Shown piece after piece: positions 50,068-62,900 of a stretch of 64,000 nucleotides of DNA. The first letter of the stretch is position 1; every line of letters starts with the position of its first letter. This DNA comes from Centropus unirufus (taxonomy: Eukaryota > Chordata > Aves > Cuculiformes > Centropidae). The stretch is taken from contig VYZI01000671.1 of NCBI GenBank assembly GCA_013397695.1, positions 92,803 through 156,802 of the forward strand, written 5' to 3'. The translations under genes and the position numbers were made by a program. A model generated the notes under the pieces. It ran no database searches. It was not told the origin of the DNA and saw only the letters and a program-made list of their open reading frames with translations.

Positions 50068-51574
50068 TTGCAAGCAGACGAGGAACAAGCCTGTTTTTCA
50101 CTTGGGGGTACTCCAAGATGGGATGGTAGAAGTCGCAGATGCACTTAGGGGAGAAGGGGGAGAAATTCACCCCCATGGTTCCAAAGGGCCAGTAGATGAG
50201 GTTTTAGGGATAGCTAAGTAAAATCACATTTGATGGCGTTGGTTGCCTCTTGTCCTTCCTCTTGCCACTTTTTGCCTCCCCCCCACCCCAAACCTGCTGG
50301 CTGGTAAGTTCAGTGCTTTCCTGCTTGGAATATCCGCTAGGTGAGAAATGAGGTCCCCCAGGACCGGGATCTTTAATCCCAGAAAACGCTGGGTGGGGAG
50401 ACTTCTGTACCCTTGCTTTGCAACAGTTTGATCCCTTGATCCCATTGATCCCAGCCCCCCGCGGAGTGCTGAGAGCTGCTGTTTGTGGTTGTGTAGGAAC
50501 CTGGATTTGGAAGCCCCTGCATCCACGATGCTCAGCATGGTCCTTGTCTGTGATGGCTGCATCCCCAATGATCCCGCACCAAAACTACAGATCCAGAAAG
50601 CTGTTTATAAGGGCAATTAATAAAACACATCCCATTTTTGAGGATGCAGAAATTAAACTCATTCCAACAGGTGCCTTCACCCACCCAGTTATGGGATTCA
50701 ATGGCCCTTCCAAAACACCAAACACGGAGAGGGCACTGCTGTCAGCACCCAAAAGCAAGGCACAAGAGATGCTCAACAGCCGTATCACCCACTTGACCAC
50801 CAGCCTGGTCCCAGCAACCAGCTCCTGGTCCTTCCACCCCCCACCACCACCCCAACAGCCACCCTGTCACCCCGCATTAGCTCCGAGCAGCCAGGCGTTG
50901 GTCGCTTCGGTCTGTCACACACAGCAGCAGCTGCTAAAAGCAGGTCACCCAATACAGAGTGGGTTATTTAGAGCTTCCCTCTCCCGTCCTGCCTGGAAAT
51001 AGGGATGCAAGTGATCTAAATGACTTTTTATTTTCCAATTTTCTAAGCGCTGGCAGCGCTGAAGCATCATCCCTTCCCATTCCCGGGTACCACTCACCTC
51101 TCCTGGAGGGACACCTGAAGGCTGGGCTCCGGGCTGGCACCCACGCAGCTCTTGCGGCGTTGGCAGGAGGGATGAGGGGGCAGCCGTCAGGCATTTCCAT
51201 CTGATAACAGCCCCAGAGGTCCCAGGCGGTGGCTGGAGACCACCGGACTGAGGCCAGCACCGTGTCTTGCACCTCAGTGTTTTGCCACCCCACAGCATCA
51301 GCCGCCTGAGCTTTCTTGCTGTCATTTCTGCCACCTAGAGGGGACGCTGACCCATTGCAAACGCATCCCTCGGACACAGCAAAACCCCACGATTCAGAAA
51401 AATATCACACTCTGTTGCTTGCCACTGCCGCAAGAGCCTGGCCACAGCGACTCAGACCATCAGGGTGGGGAAAAACCAGATACTGTGAAGCAGGTTCACC
51501 CCCAGAAAGTCTTGGGGAGCATTTTCCTGGTCGTTTAACTAAACCTAGAACCTTATAATATGAAACTTATGACA
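50068..51574. other. Unique, moderately GC-rich intergenic sequence
   Basis: 1.5 kb of unique sequence. The longest frame is 194 codons on the plus strand (50418-51002), Pro/Ser/Gln-rich near its end because of a CCA/CAC-rich patch; no domain is recognised. No gene is called. Confidence 0.4.
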
Positions 51575-52232
51575 ATGAAATGAGAGCAGCCCTGAAGAGG
51601 ACTTGAGGTGCTGGTGGGTGAAAAGCTCAACGTGAGCCAGCAATGTGTGCTTGCAGCCCAGAAAGTCAAGCGTATCCTGGGCTTCATCAGGAGAAGTTTG
51701 ATCAGCTGGTTCAGGGAGGTGATTCTGCCCCTCTGCTCTGCTCTCATGAGACCTAACCTGGAGTCCTGCATTCAGTTCTGGAGTCCTCAGCACAGGAAGG
51801 ACATGGATCTGGTGGAGAGAGTCCAGAGGAGGCCACAAAGATGATTCAAAGGCTGGAGCACCTTGGAGAAGAGAAGGTTCTGGGGAGTCCTTAGAGCAGC
51901 TTCCAGCGCTGAAAGTGGGCTACAAGAAAGCTGGGCAGGGGCTCTTTATGATGGAGGGCAGGGATAGGATGGGGATGTGTGCGGTTTTACATTGAAAGAG
52001 AGGAAGATTTACATTATATATTAGGAAGAATTTCTTTTCCTGTGAGAGTGGTGAGGCAGTGGCCCAGGTTGCCCAGAGAAGTGGTGGCTGCCCCATCCCT
52101 GGAGGTGTTCAAGGTCAGGTTGGATTGGGCTTTGAGCAACCTGATCGAGTGAAAGGTGTCCCTACCCATAGCAGTGGGGTTGGAACTAGAGGATCTTTAA
52201 GGTCCCTTCCAACTCAAGTCATACCATGAACA
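51575..52232 (+). repeat. CR1 LINE fragment (sense)
   Basis: Sense CR1 of ~660 bases from 'gagagcagccctgaagagga' to 'ccttccaactcaagtcatac'. A 78-codon RT C-terminal frame survives at 51608-51844. The final 'attctatg' units are decayed. Confidence 0.92.
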
Positions 52233-53738
52233 GAAAAGAGGATTTCAGAGTATGATCTAGAGAAGATAAATGTAAAGCATCCAAACAGAGGCAAAGGATT
52301 AAATCATCTTCCTAAATGCAATGGTCCTAAAAGGGTTGCCCAAGGTCTAGCTCTGCTTACTGTTGTCCACATCACAGAGGATGGCGCTGCATGGAGAGAA
52401 ACTGCAGGTGCACTGGAGGAGAGCAGCTGGGTGAACTGGAGAGGTGGGATATGAAGAGAAACCCAAGAGCTCCTTATGGCACAATCGTGCCCTGGGAAGT
52501 CATAGTTTTGGTGAGAAAAATTTCAGCCTGGCACAGCATGGTCTGCATGATGCTAGCTTGATCTGAGTTTGAGTTGAGGGGAGACAGGTTGAAGCTACTA
52601 CCTGTAGGATGAAAGCTCTGTGGGACTTGTTCCTCAAGGATCAAAGGCAAACCACTTGTGTCCTCCAGGACAACGGGCTCTGAGAAAACAACTTGGTTCA
52701 CAACTGTTCCTTCACTGCAGCCCAAACTTAGGTTGACCATCCAGAGGTACCAGATTCAATATTGCTCATCTGTCTCCCACATTTACCTCTGGTGGTTGGG
52801 GTGCTTTGCATATAGGGGGTCAGGGAGGAACCTGTCCCTCCAAGGCCAAGGATACAACCTGCTGGAAGGACCAAAGGGCTCAAAGCTTACATGGAAGCAT
52901 TAAGGTTAAGGCTGAAGAAAGCTGTGGAATTAGAATCCTCACAGGTCCCAAAATGCAAAGCTCTCAAGTCAGGGACCAGTACAAGGGACAGGGGTTACAT
53001 CAAAGAGATCTCTCCATCGAAAAGGGATTTATTGCTGCCCTCAATCATGCCATCCAGAAAGGCTGCACAGCTTGGGAACGATATTACATCTCCTCCAACT
53101 TATAAGAGCATCTAAAAATCTATCTGCACCTAAACTCAAGTGGAACAAGTACATGTGAATTACACATTGATGCCAGGCTGGCACAGTACTTTTCCCCCAG
53201 AAAAAAAGGGCAGCAGATAGATCATATCCTGCAACCATTCCCCTCTCCTCTCGGCTTATTAAACCACCCCATCTGTTCACAAGAGCTGTGGTTGGAGGAG
53301 CCGAGCTGTGCTGCTCTGCCACCGTGGCACCACAAACCACCAAAAAGGCTGGGCATAGCAGGCACAGAGGATGGGAAACACCTGGAGGGGCTGTAGCCAG
53401 ATCTGCAAAAGCAAGCAGGAAGGAGAGGGAGCAAGAGGGTGCCAAGACAGGTGATATCAGATGGGAGCCCCTCTGTCTGCAGGTGGAAGCGGGGTCACAT
53501 CTGAGTAGCTCCTCTCCTGCAAGTGGCGTTAGCTGGGCACTTCTACCTCCACAAACACTGCAGTGGGATCCTAAGCCACGTCCTGGGGACACAGGTGCCC
53601 AGACAGATCCTCGGTCTCACAGAAGAGCTCCGCCCTTCAACAACTGAATCTCTGCAATCGCATCCAAAGCATCCACCTGAGGTACAAACCCGGGAGAGCC
53701 CACACCAAGTGTGCAGTGAAGAGAAACACAAGCATGGC
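52233..53738. other. Unique sequence 3' of GUK1
   Basis: About 1.5 kb. A 183-codon minus-strand frame (53592-53041) lies just downstream of the inferred GUK1 cleavage site but shows no family features and no exon-like boundaries. An AATAAA on the minus strand (53033-53028) could be a weak distal site for GUK1. Confidence 0.4.
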
Positions 53739-53758
53739 CAGGGTTAGTTTTCTTTCCT

Positions 53759-53764
53759 TTTAAT
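53759..53764 (-). terminator. GUK1 poly(A) signal (ATTAAA)
   Basis: Minus-strand ATTAAA about 120 bases past the GUK1 stop codon, followed by a GU/U-rich stretch ('gcttgtgtttctcttcactg'). It would give a 3' UTR of roughly 140 bases. Confidence 0.55.
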
Positions 53765-53882
53765 AGAAACATCCTAGGGCAACCTGGGAGGAGGATCAGC
53801 CTAAAGGGAATGTCTTGGAATAAAATGGTGTGACTTGCTTCAGGAATGATGTGCAAAGTTAAAAGGTCCAAGCAGGCTCAGC

Positions 53883-53918
53883 TCAGGACTTCCTGGATTC
53901 TTGGGTCTTCTTGATTTC
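53883..53918 (-). CDS. GUK1: GUK1 last coding exon
   Basis: Acceptor TTGCAG (CAG at 53921-53919), then EIKKTQESRKS and TGA at 53885-53883. Phase 0. EIKK matches the human C-terminal helix; the final residues diverge, as is usual at this end. Confidence 0.88.
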   Translation of the reverse strand, partial: EIKKTQESRKS

Positions 53919-56900
53919 CTGCAAGGAGATCAGGAAAACAACTGAACATCTGCTCCTCTGGGAACAACTTGTCCTTTTACAGCTCTGGACACCACGAGGG
54001 ATCATCCTTCCAGTACTGAAAGGGGACCTACAGGAAAGCTGTGGAGAGGCTCTTTATCAGGGAGTGCAGCAATAGGATGAAGGGGAATGGCTTTAAGTTG
54101 AAAGAGGGGAAATTTAGATTAGACATTTGGAAGAAATGTCTTCCTGTGACAGTATTGAGCACAGGCTGCCCAGAGAAGTCGTGGCTGCCTCATCCCTGGA
54201 GGTTCTCAAGGCCAGGCTGGATGGGGCTTTGAGCAACCTGATACAATAGAAGGTGTCTCTGCCCATGGTAAGAGTTGGAACTCGATAGGCTTTAAAATCC
54301 CTTCTAACCCAAACCATTCTATGATTCTATCATAGAATCAGCTCCACTTCACAGCATCATAGGACCAAGCCTAGAGAGCATGCATGAGCCTTTAGGAACA
54401 AGGCACGCTTTGATTTTGAGGCTCTTCAAAGACAGTGCAACCCTTCCATACTGCCAAGGAATGCATATTTATTTTGCCCCTAATCCAGTGTGCTGCTGCA
54501 TCCATTTCCCACTGCAAGGCCACCGATTCACCAGCCCTCACATGTGATTTGTGCTCAACCGTGTCACTCAGCAGCCCAAAATCAGTCAAGTGCAGGCATG
54601 AGGTCACATTTCTGTGGCTGCCAGTAGACAGACCCTCACCTGCTCAGTTTAGAGGCCATGCCTGCTCAGGGAGTGAGGCAGGAAAGCCCCGAATGACTCA
54701 CCTCCAAAAGCACCTCCTTCAATTCAGAATAGGCTTTTTCTAAATCGTCATTAATAATCACCAAGTCGAAGAGGCCAGGCTCTTTACCTGGGAAAGGAGA
54801 TGAGGACAGAGGAGTTAGAAGGGAACACATTTCTTCCCTGTGTTATCTCTCATAAGTAACCCGAGCTCCTGGGACACTTCAATATTATTTCAGCCACTGC
54901 TAATCTGCTTCTCCGACAACCGCCCCTAAGGAACTGCAGGGGGAAACAATGCAGTGCAGTGCTGAGCTCAAACTCAGTGTCCCAGCCCTGCCACTACTCC
55001 TTGGAGGACACAAATCAGATGTTCATGAAAAAAGAAAAAACAGCTCCTAAAGGGCTGGTTGACAGCTGGCTGAACATGAGCCAACTGTGTGCTCAGGTGG
55101 CCAAGAAGGCCAACAGCATCCTGGCTCGGATCAGCCATGGTGTGGCCAGGAGGAGCAGGGAAGGGGTTACCCCCCTGTACTTGGTGCTGGTGAGGCTGCA
55201 CCTCGAATCCTGGGCTCAGTTTTGGGCCCCTCATTGCATTGAGAAGTTGGAGCACATGCAGAGAAGGGGAATGGAGCTGGAGAAGGTTCTGGAGCACAGA
55301 GGTCATAAGGAGAAGGTGAGTGAAATGGGGCTGTTTAGTCTAGAGAAGAAAAGGCTGAGGGGAGACCATATTGCTCCCCACAGCTGCCTGAAAGGAGGTT
55401 GTAGCGAGGTGGGTGCTGATCTCTTCCCCCAAGTAATGAGTGATAGGATGAGAGGAAATGGCCTCAAGTTCCACCAGAGGAGGTTTAGATTGGATATCAG
55501 GAAGAATTTCTTTACTGAAAGAGCAGTGAAGCACTGGAACAGGCTGCGCAGGGAAGTGGTGGAGTCACCATCCCTGGAGGTGTTCAGAAAATGTGTAGAC
55601 GTGGCAGTCTGGGACGTGATTTAGTAGGCACAGTGATGTTGGGCTGCTGGTTGGACTTATGGTCTTTTCCAACCTCAATGATTCTACCATTCTAAATTGC
55701 CAATGCATCTGCTCTCCCTGCACACATCACTCAAAGGCCCCTGCACTTACTAAGTTCCAAATCTACACGGGCTGCAGTCAAACGCTTTGTTAAACTTTCT
55801 TCTGTCTCGGTTTTCCGGTCACGTAGTCTTTTTTCCTAAACCCAAAGACAAATCATATTAAAGAAATGTGTGTCCCAATAGGTGCATGCAGAAACCACCA
55901 CCCACCCTGCAAGCCAGTGCTGCATGCCCCTGCACAGATGTTTGCCACTGCTGGTGACCATGGGCAAGTGAAGTAACACTCCACAAGGTAAAGCTTCACA
56001 GCCTAAAACAAATCAGTGGCCAAGCTCAGTTTGGACTCAGGACATCCTATCCAGAGCTCAGATTTACGGTCTGTTTTTCCCTGCTGGGAGGTGAAATCTT
56101 TCTGCTGGGCTCCATTGACTTCCTCCTCCATAAACTCAATGTGAAACACTGACTGCCTCACCTACTGAGAGCAAAAAGGGAAGAGCCAGGAGACATGGCC
56201 TTCACTGCATGGCTCCAGTAATTCACAGACACGTGTCTGCATCCCTCTCAGAACCATGAGCATGATTTGGTTTCTCCCAGAGTCGTGCTGCAATCATTAT
56301 TTACACAGAGCCCCAGAAGACCAGAGAGGTAACAGGATTTCAGATGCTACAGAGAACCAGCCTCCCTCAGTTTCACTTTAACAGCCGGGGGCAAGTCTCA
56401 GCACAACACTCCTGCTCTCCCCAGTATTAAGCACAATTAATGCATTTAAAAGCTGGCCAAGCTGCAAAGGAGTCTATAATCCAATTCAGGCAAACATGCC
56501 GAGGTGGAAATTGTACAAGAGGGACTCAAAAAAACCAGGGCAATTTATCCTTGGGAGCCAGAGGTTGGGGAGTTCGAATGGACAGAGGTAGCAGTGTGCT
56601 CAGAAATGTCCTCCCCATCTATTCCAGAGTCCTAAAAACCCTAGAGATGCACCTATGCTGGGGAACCCCCACTGCTTCCGAGCAAGACGCTGATTACCTC
56701 TAACTGCCTAACGGCAAAGGAAGGCGGTCGCTCACCAAGATGTCTATGGATGGAGGCTGCACAGAGATGTAGATGGGGTTCAGGTCTGTCCTCTTGATGT
56801 TCTTCACACCCTGGATGTCGATGTCAAGGACGCAGATCTGGTTCTGGGCCTGAACAGCCTGTACTGCACCTTTACTGGAGATAGAGAAAAGAGGGAAGGG

Positions 56901-59900
56901 GTCAGAGTCCGGCCGCAGCAGTGAGGGTTTGGTTTGTTCCCCTCCCCCAGTAGCAGGTTTTCACCTCACAGGTTTTCACCGTGCCCAAATGTGGAGAAAA
57001 GAGAGAGCCTGCTCTGCTCTTGCTAAACAGCTCTCTTTCTCCAGGTGACCTGCAACCTCCTGCTAGAAAGGCTGGCAAAACCATGATGGAAGGTGTGGAA
57101 CTGGATAATGTGTGACTACCCCATGTGCAACATGGCTCAAATACAATCTGTGAAGCTCCTGCCTTCAACCAACACAGGAGCAACCTTCACTGAAGAGCAA
57201 AAAGACTGAGAACTTCCCTTCTCCAGCGACCCACTGATTGCCATACCCTATAGTCTCTGCTGAATGACGCTTGACAGAGATTCTCTGTAATCACAGAATC
57301 ATTTGGGTTGGAAGGGATCTTAGAGATCATCCAGTTCCAATCCCCCTGCAATGGGCAGGGACATCTTCTACTGGATCAGATTGCTCAAAGCTTCATCTAA
57401 CCATGCTTAAACACCTCCAGGGAAGGGGCAGCCATGGCTGCTCTGGGAAACCTGTGCCACTGCCTCACCACCCTTACAGGTAAAAACTTCTTAATATCTC
57501 AAGTAAATCTCCAGCTTAAAACTGTGGCCCATCCAATCCCTGCACTCCCTGATAAAGATGCCCTCCCCAGCTTTTCTTTAGACCCCCTTTCAGTACCAGA
57601 AGCTGTTCTGAAGTCTCCCCAGAGCCTTCTTTACTCTAGGTTAAACAAGCCCAACTCTCTCAGCCAGACCTCGTATGAGAGATCCCTCAGCCCTTGGACC
57701 ATCTTCATGGCCTCTTCTGGACTTGCTTTAATAAATCCGTGTCCTTCCTGCGCTGAGGGCTCCAGAATCAAGTGCAGCTCTCCAGGTGAGGTCACATGAG
57801 AGCAGAGCAGAGGGGCATAAACACCTCCCTCACCCTGGTGGTCACATTTCGTTTGATTCAGCCCAGGATTCAGTTGGCTTTCTGGGCAGCAAGCACAGAC
57901 TGCTGGCTCATGTTGAGCTTTTCACCCACCAGCAGCCCCAAGTCCTTCTCTTCAGGGCTGCTCTTAACCCATTCTCCACCCAACCTCTATTTGTGCTTGG
58001 GATTGCCCCAACGCCGGTGCAGGACCTGTCAAAGTTCCTCTGGACGCATCCCTTTACTCCAGCACATCACCTGTGCCACACAGCTTGGTGTCACTGGCAA
58101 ACTTGCTGAGGGTGCCCTCAATCCCACTGTCACTGGATGTTCCTGCCTGGGTCACAATTAAGAAAATCGTTTTTAAGTGGCGGTTCTCACATGTTGTTGA
58201 AGAAGAAATCTATTCCCTAACAGAGGGGAATTGCCTTGAGCTTGTTCCTGAACACCTACCACTCTCCCTTGAAACGCAGCAAGGCCAACCTTGCTCTGGT
58301 GTGGTGAAGGTCCCAAGCTACCGGTAGCCCTCGAGTGACTTTTCCGTTGGTGTTTGTACAGCACAGGGCACAGGTTCCTCTTCAAACCAGATGGCGTGAT
58401 GTGGAGAGAAGCCCTTCCAGCAGCTCAGGGCGGTGGGTTTTGAGGGAGGCATGCCAGGAGGTTGTGTGGCAGCAGAAGACACTGAGGGCAGATCTTAAGC
58501 TGGCTGGTGACTTCCCTCCTGACCCAGGAGTCCCACCACACACCTCATCAGAAGGAGAAAGCTGAAACACAGCTGTGAGACCAGCACTGCGCCCTATGCA
58601 AACAGATGTCTCCTGCCTCTCTTAGGTGGGTAGCAGTGAGAGCATCATGCACCATAAAACCACAACAACCTCCAAAATGACTTGGTTTGCCTCATGAAAG
58701 GTGCAGGCTTCGTCTGGGTATCAAGTAACTACTGCTAACACTGGTCTACAAAGAGCACGCGGCTCTTGGAGCCCATGCGTGTGCTCTGATTTCAGCCTCT
58801 AATTGAAGGTGGCTTCAAAGAAATCCTGGTTTCTGTGGGCAGGACTTAGTGCTGTCCCACAGAAAGGGCCCTCTCCGGGCTCTTAAATTAAGCAATTAAT
58901 TTTATTTAATCATTACTCTTAGCTGATGAGATTTAGAGAGCAGAAAGGATTGGCAAAACTATTCTGATAAGTGTGAAGGACTCTGTATTTAATCACGCAT
59001 CTGCTTAGAAACATCCTGGGCAGTTTTAGAGCCAACACAGACTTGGAGGTTTTCTGCATTTATTCTGTTTGCAAAGTGGTCTTTTGTTGCTGACATGTTT
59101 TAGGTTCATTTCAGCCTCCTGCCCAGCACACCCACCACCACAGGTGGAAGGGCTCAGAGTGAAGGCCAGGGAGAAAAGCACCGCAGAAACAAACCCAAGC
59201 ACATCATTTACTTTGGTTAAAATATCAAATGCCTGAATAATTTCAAGGAAACTGGCTGAGGAGAGATGCCTCAAAACCCCAGAATCATTAAGGTTGGAAA
59301 AGGCTTCTAAGATCATGAAGTCCAACCATCAGCCCAACACCACTGTGCCTACTAAACCATGTTCTGAAGTGCTATGTCTACATGGGTTTTTTTAATACCT
59401 TCAGGGATAGTGACTCCACCACTGCCTTGGACAGCTTGTTCCGTTGCTTCACCACTTTCAGTAAAGATTTTTTTCCTAATATCTAATCTAAACCTCCCCT
59501 GGCATAACTTGAGGCTATTTCCTCTCATTCTATCACTTCTGACTTGGAAGAAATCAGCACCCAGTTCACTACAACCTCATTTCAGATCACTGTAGAGAAC
59601 AACAAGGTCTGCTCCTCAGCCTTGTCTTCTCCAAAGAAATGTTTTCTCAGCATCCACCCAGAGGAAATGGCACCAAAAGCCACTCCACCTGTGAATCAGA
59701 CATCAGAGAGCTGTCTCCTCCGGGCTGGATTAAGCAGGACACACGTGGAGCAAGGAAGCCTGTCCTATGCAGGATGAAGTCAGGAATTAAGGACCTTGAA
59801 CTCAGTTTCTCCTTGGTACTGGGCATTTGGAAGGTGAGCTGTCAGCTTTTGCTTCTCCTGCCAAACCAGTGACACTGAATAACCAAGGCCAAGGCAGGGG

Positions 59901-62900
59901 ATTGTGCTCCTCCATCAACTGCAGAGGGAGCACGACCAGACCCCTGCAAGGCTGTGACACACCTGCATGTCACACTGACACAGCTATGCTACCAAACTGC
60001 AAAATCCAGGCGTACCTGCGGCTTGCTCAGCCTGGAAACCTTATGTTGGCATCTCCCATAGGAAAGCATCCTCAGAAGGAAGATTGGCACATTCAGCTCA
60101 TTAAGAAAAGTCTTCCTGAATAGCATTTCAGGCAAATTTCCTTAATGCAAGTAATTAAATATCTCCAGAAACATCCACTTTTCCTCCTTAGCAAGTCCTT
60201 TACTAGCGTGCCAAAATTTTCTCAGAGTAATTATATAAGATATCTGACTTCTAATTAACATTGTGGCTTAATGTTTTATTGATCAGCAGCCCTAGCGCCG
60301 AGAGCAATGCTATTTTAAAATCCACCTAACTCTTTAACCCCAGTCAAGGGTGCTGTGCAATGTATCTGTTTGTAAGCAGCCACTTTACCGAAGCAGCAGG
60401 CATATTTGTTTCACAACAGTGAATACCGATATGATCTCTTCTGCTCCTCAATTCATCCAATTCAGACCATTAGATAGCGCAGGGATAAACAGTTAAGTCT
60501 CCATTCTGACCGCTACTCTCTGCTAACGCTTGGAAAACACTAAGGAGCGTAAACAGCCTGTGAAAATCGCCCCTGTGCAAGAAAAGCATTACTTATATGA
60601 ACTACGTCAGCAGCCCTCAAATGCTGGAGGCTTCTATCAGCCTTTAAGTACTTAAAGGGGGCCTACAGGAAAGCTGGGGAGTGGTTCCTTATCACGGAGT
60701 GCTGGGGTAGGATGAGGGGGAATGGTTTTAAGATTAAAGAAGAGAGATTTAGATGAGATATTAGGAAAAAAATTGTTACAGGGAGGGTGATGAGGCAGTG
60801 GCACACGTTGCCCAGAGAAATTAAGGATCCCTGGAGGTGTTGAAGGCCAGGTTGGATGAGACTTTGAGGAGCCTGATCCAGTGGGAGGTGTTCCTGCCAT
60901 ACACTGGAAGTGGATGGGCTTTGAGGTCCTTTCCCACTCAAACCATTCTATGATTCTATAGAGAATCTCATAATGCAACGATGATTTAATTACAATGAGC
61001 TAACTCTCTGCAAGAATTAATTTTGCAATCTCAATTAAGCCAACAAGGACCCCACTATTAGAGTAAAAAGGTTTGCTTATGGCCAGGATCTGAGTGTCTG
61101 GAGGGAAACAGCACCACTAAATTAACTCATTTTTTTCCTCCACCATCCTCTCAGCTCCCAGCACCACCCAGGCCCAGCAGTGACGGCGTCTGAACTGCAT
61201 ACCTCGTCCCATACATATTTCCCGAGAACTCTGCATGCTCGATGAATTCGCCAGCATCAATTTCTTTCTGCATTTCCTCTCTGGTCACAAAATGGTAATC
61301 TGTACAGGGAAAGCGAGAAAAAAATTATCCAGAGATCAAGAGCTTTGAAGGTAAGGATCATGGTCAAAATGACATCCATGGGTACTTAGGGGAGAAGCAT
61401 CTTAAAATCCACTTTGGACAACACTGGGAAACTGCAAGTATCTACTTCCTTATTACCACATACAGCATCCTCTCTCCACTCCAATTGCCCAGACACCTGC
61501 TCAAAGTATTTTGGAGCCTTCTGTGTGGCCAGAAATCATAAAATCATAGAATTGTTAAGGTTGGAAAAGACCTCTAAGATCATCAAGTCCAACCATCAGC
61601 CCAACACTACTGTGCCTACTCAACCATGTCACCAAGTACCACATCTGCATCGTTTTTGCGCACCTCTAGGGATGGTGATTCCACCACTTCCCTGAACAGC
61701 CTCTGCCAGTGCTTTGCCACTCTTTCAGAGAAGAATTTTTTTCCAAATATCCAATCTAAACTTTCCCTGGCACAACTTGAGGCCATAAATGCTGCCATAT
61801 CCCCTCTTTCACAACCTTTGCCCTTTCTGGTGCAGTGGGAAACTTCCTCCCCATAGGTCGGGAAGATATTACAGCAGGGCTGCCGAGGCCTTTAATTAGA
61901 AAACACTGATGATTAAAGATTAGAATGGGATGGGAGAGAGAGTGAGATAAAAGGGAACACCAAACCCAAATGAATTAAAAAAGAATGTTTCTTGATCTTT
62001 TGTTAAAACCCCTCCCTTTCACTTCAGCGTGCAAAGTGTCATTGGAAATTAAACGCAAACCCCTCTGAAATATGCAAACAAACCAGAAAAGAGAAAAGCA
62101 GCTGGCCAGCTGCACACAAGCCATTAATACAGGTAAAGGCATCTCATTAAGCACCTGCACTTCCTAAAGCTGTGCGCACTTGAGGTACCTCACTAGAGCA
62201 ACCTGGCACTTGGGAAAACCAAGACCCTCCAGGACCAAGTATGGACCAGGGCACTTAAACAGAAAGCTGTGCTTTGAAAACCTTGGTCGGAGAGTCACAG
62301 AGATGGTGTCTAGAAAAGCAAACGGGCAGCACGTGCTCTGTCTCCATTAACATTTCATGGCTTTATTAAGTTTTGAGTTTGTTCTGCTAGGTCCACCCCT
62401 CTTCCTTGCTTTCTCTCCTACACACAGCGCGTGCTGCAGGAAACGGCTGTGGTCTCACTGCCACTAGGATCAAGAACAAAACTCTGTGCGTGTGTGCACA
62501 CATGCGAGAGCTCCCAAATGTATCATTAAATTTGACGGGGAGCTGGGACGAAGTGTTGATCTGCTTGAGGGTAGGGAGGCTTTTCAAAGAGATCTCGACA
62601 GGCTGGACCAGTGGGCTGAGACCAATGGGATGAGGTTCAACAAAGCCAAATGCTGGGTCCTGCGCTTGGGACACAACAACCCTGTGCAGCTCCAGGCTTT
62701 GGGAAGAGTGGCTGGAAAGGGGCCCGGAGGAGAAGGACCTGCAGTGTTGGTTGACAGCCAAATAAGCATGAGCCAGCAGTGTGACCAGGTGGCCAAGAAA
62801 GCCAATGGCATCTTGGCCTGGATCAGAGACAGCATGGCCAGCAGGAACAGGGAGGTCATTGCACCCCTATACGTGGCACTGGTGAGGCTGCACCTCGAAT

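Noticed and set aside
49559..50221. 220-codon frame spanning an assembly gap
   Set aside because: Its middle is unknown sequence; the flanks show no coding features.
53041..53592. 183-codon minus-strand frame just past GUK1
   Set aside because: No domain, no conserved start context, and it lies beyond the inferred GUK1 poly(A) site.
54959..55624. 221-codon frame as a host gene
   Set aside because: It is the RT C-terminal part of a 5'-truncated CR1 LINE inside a GUK1 intron, antisense to the gene.
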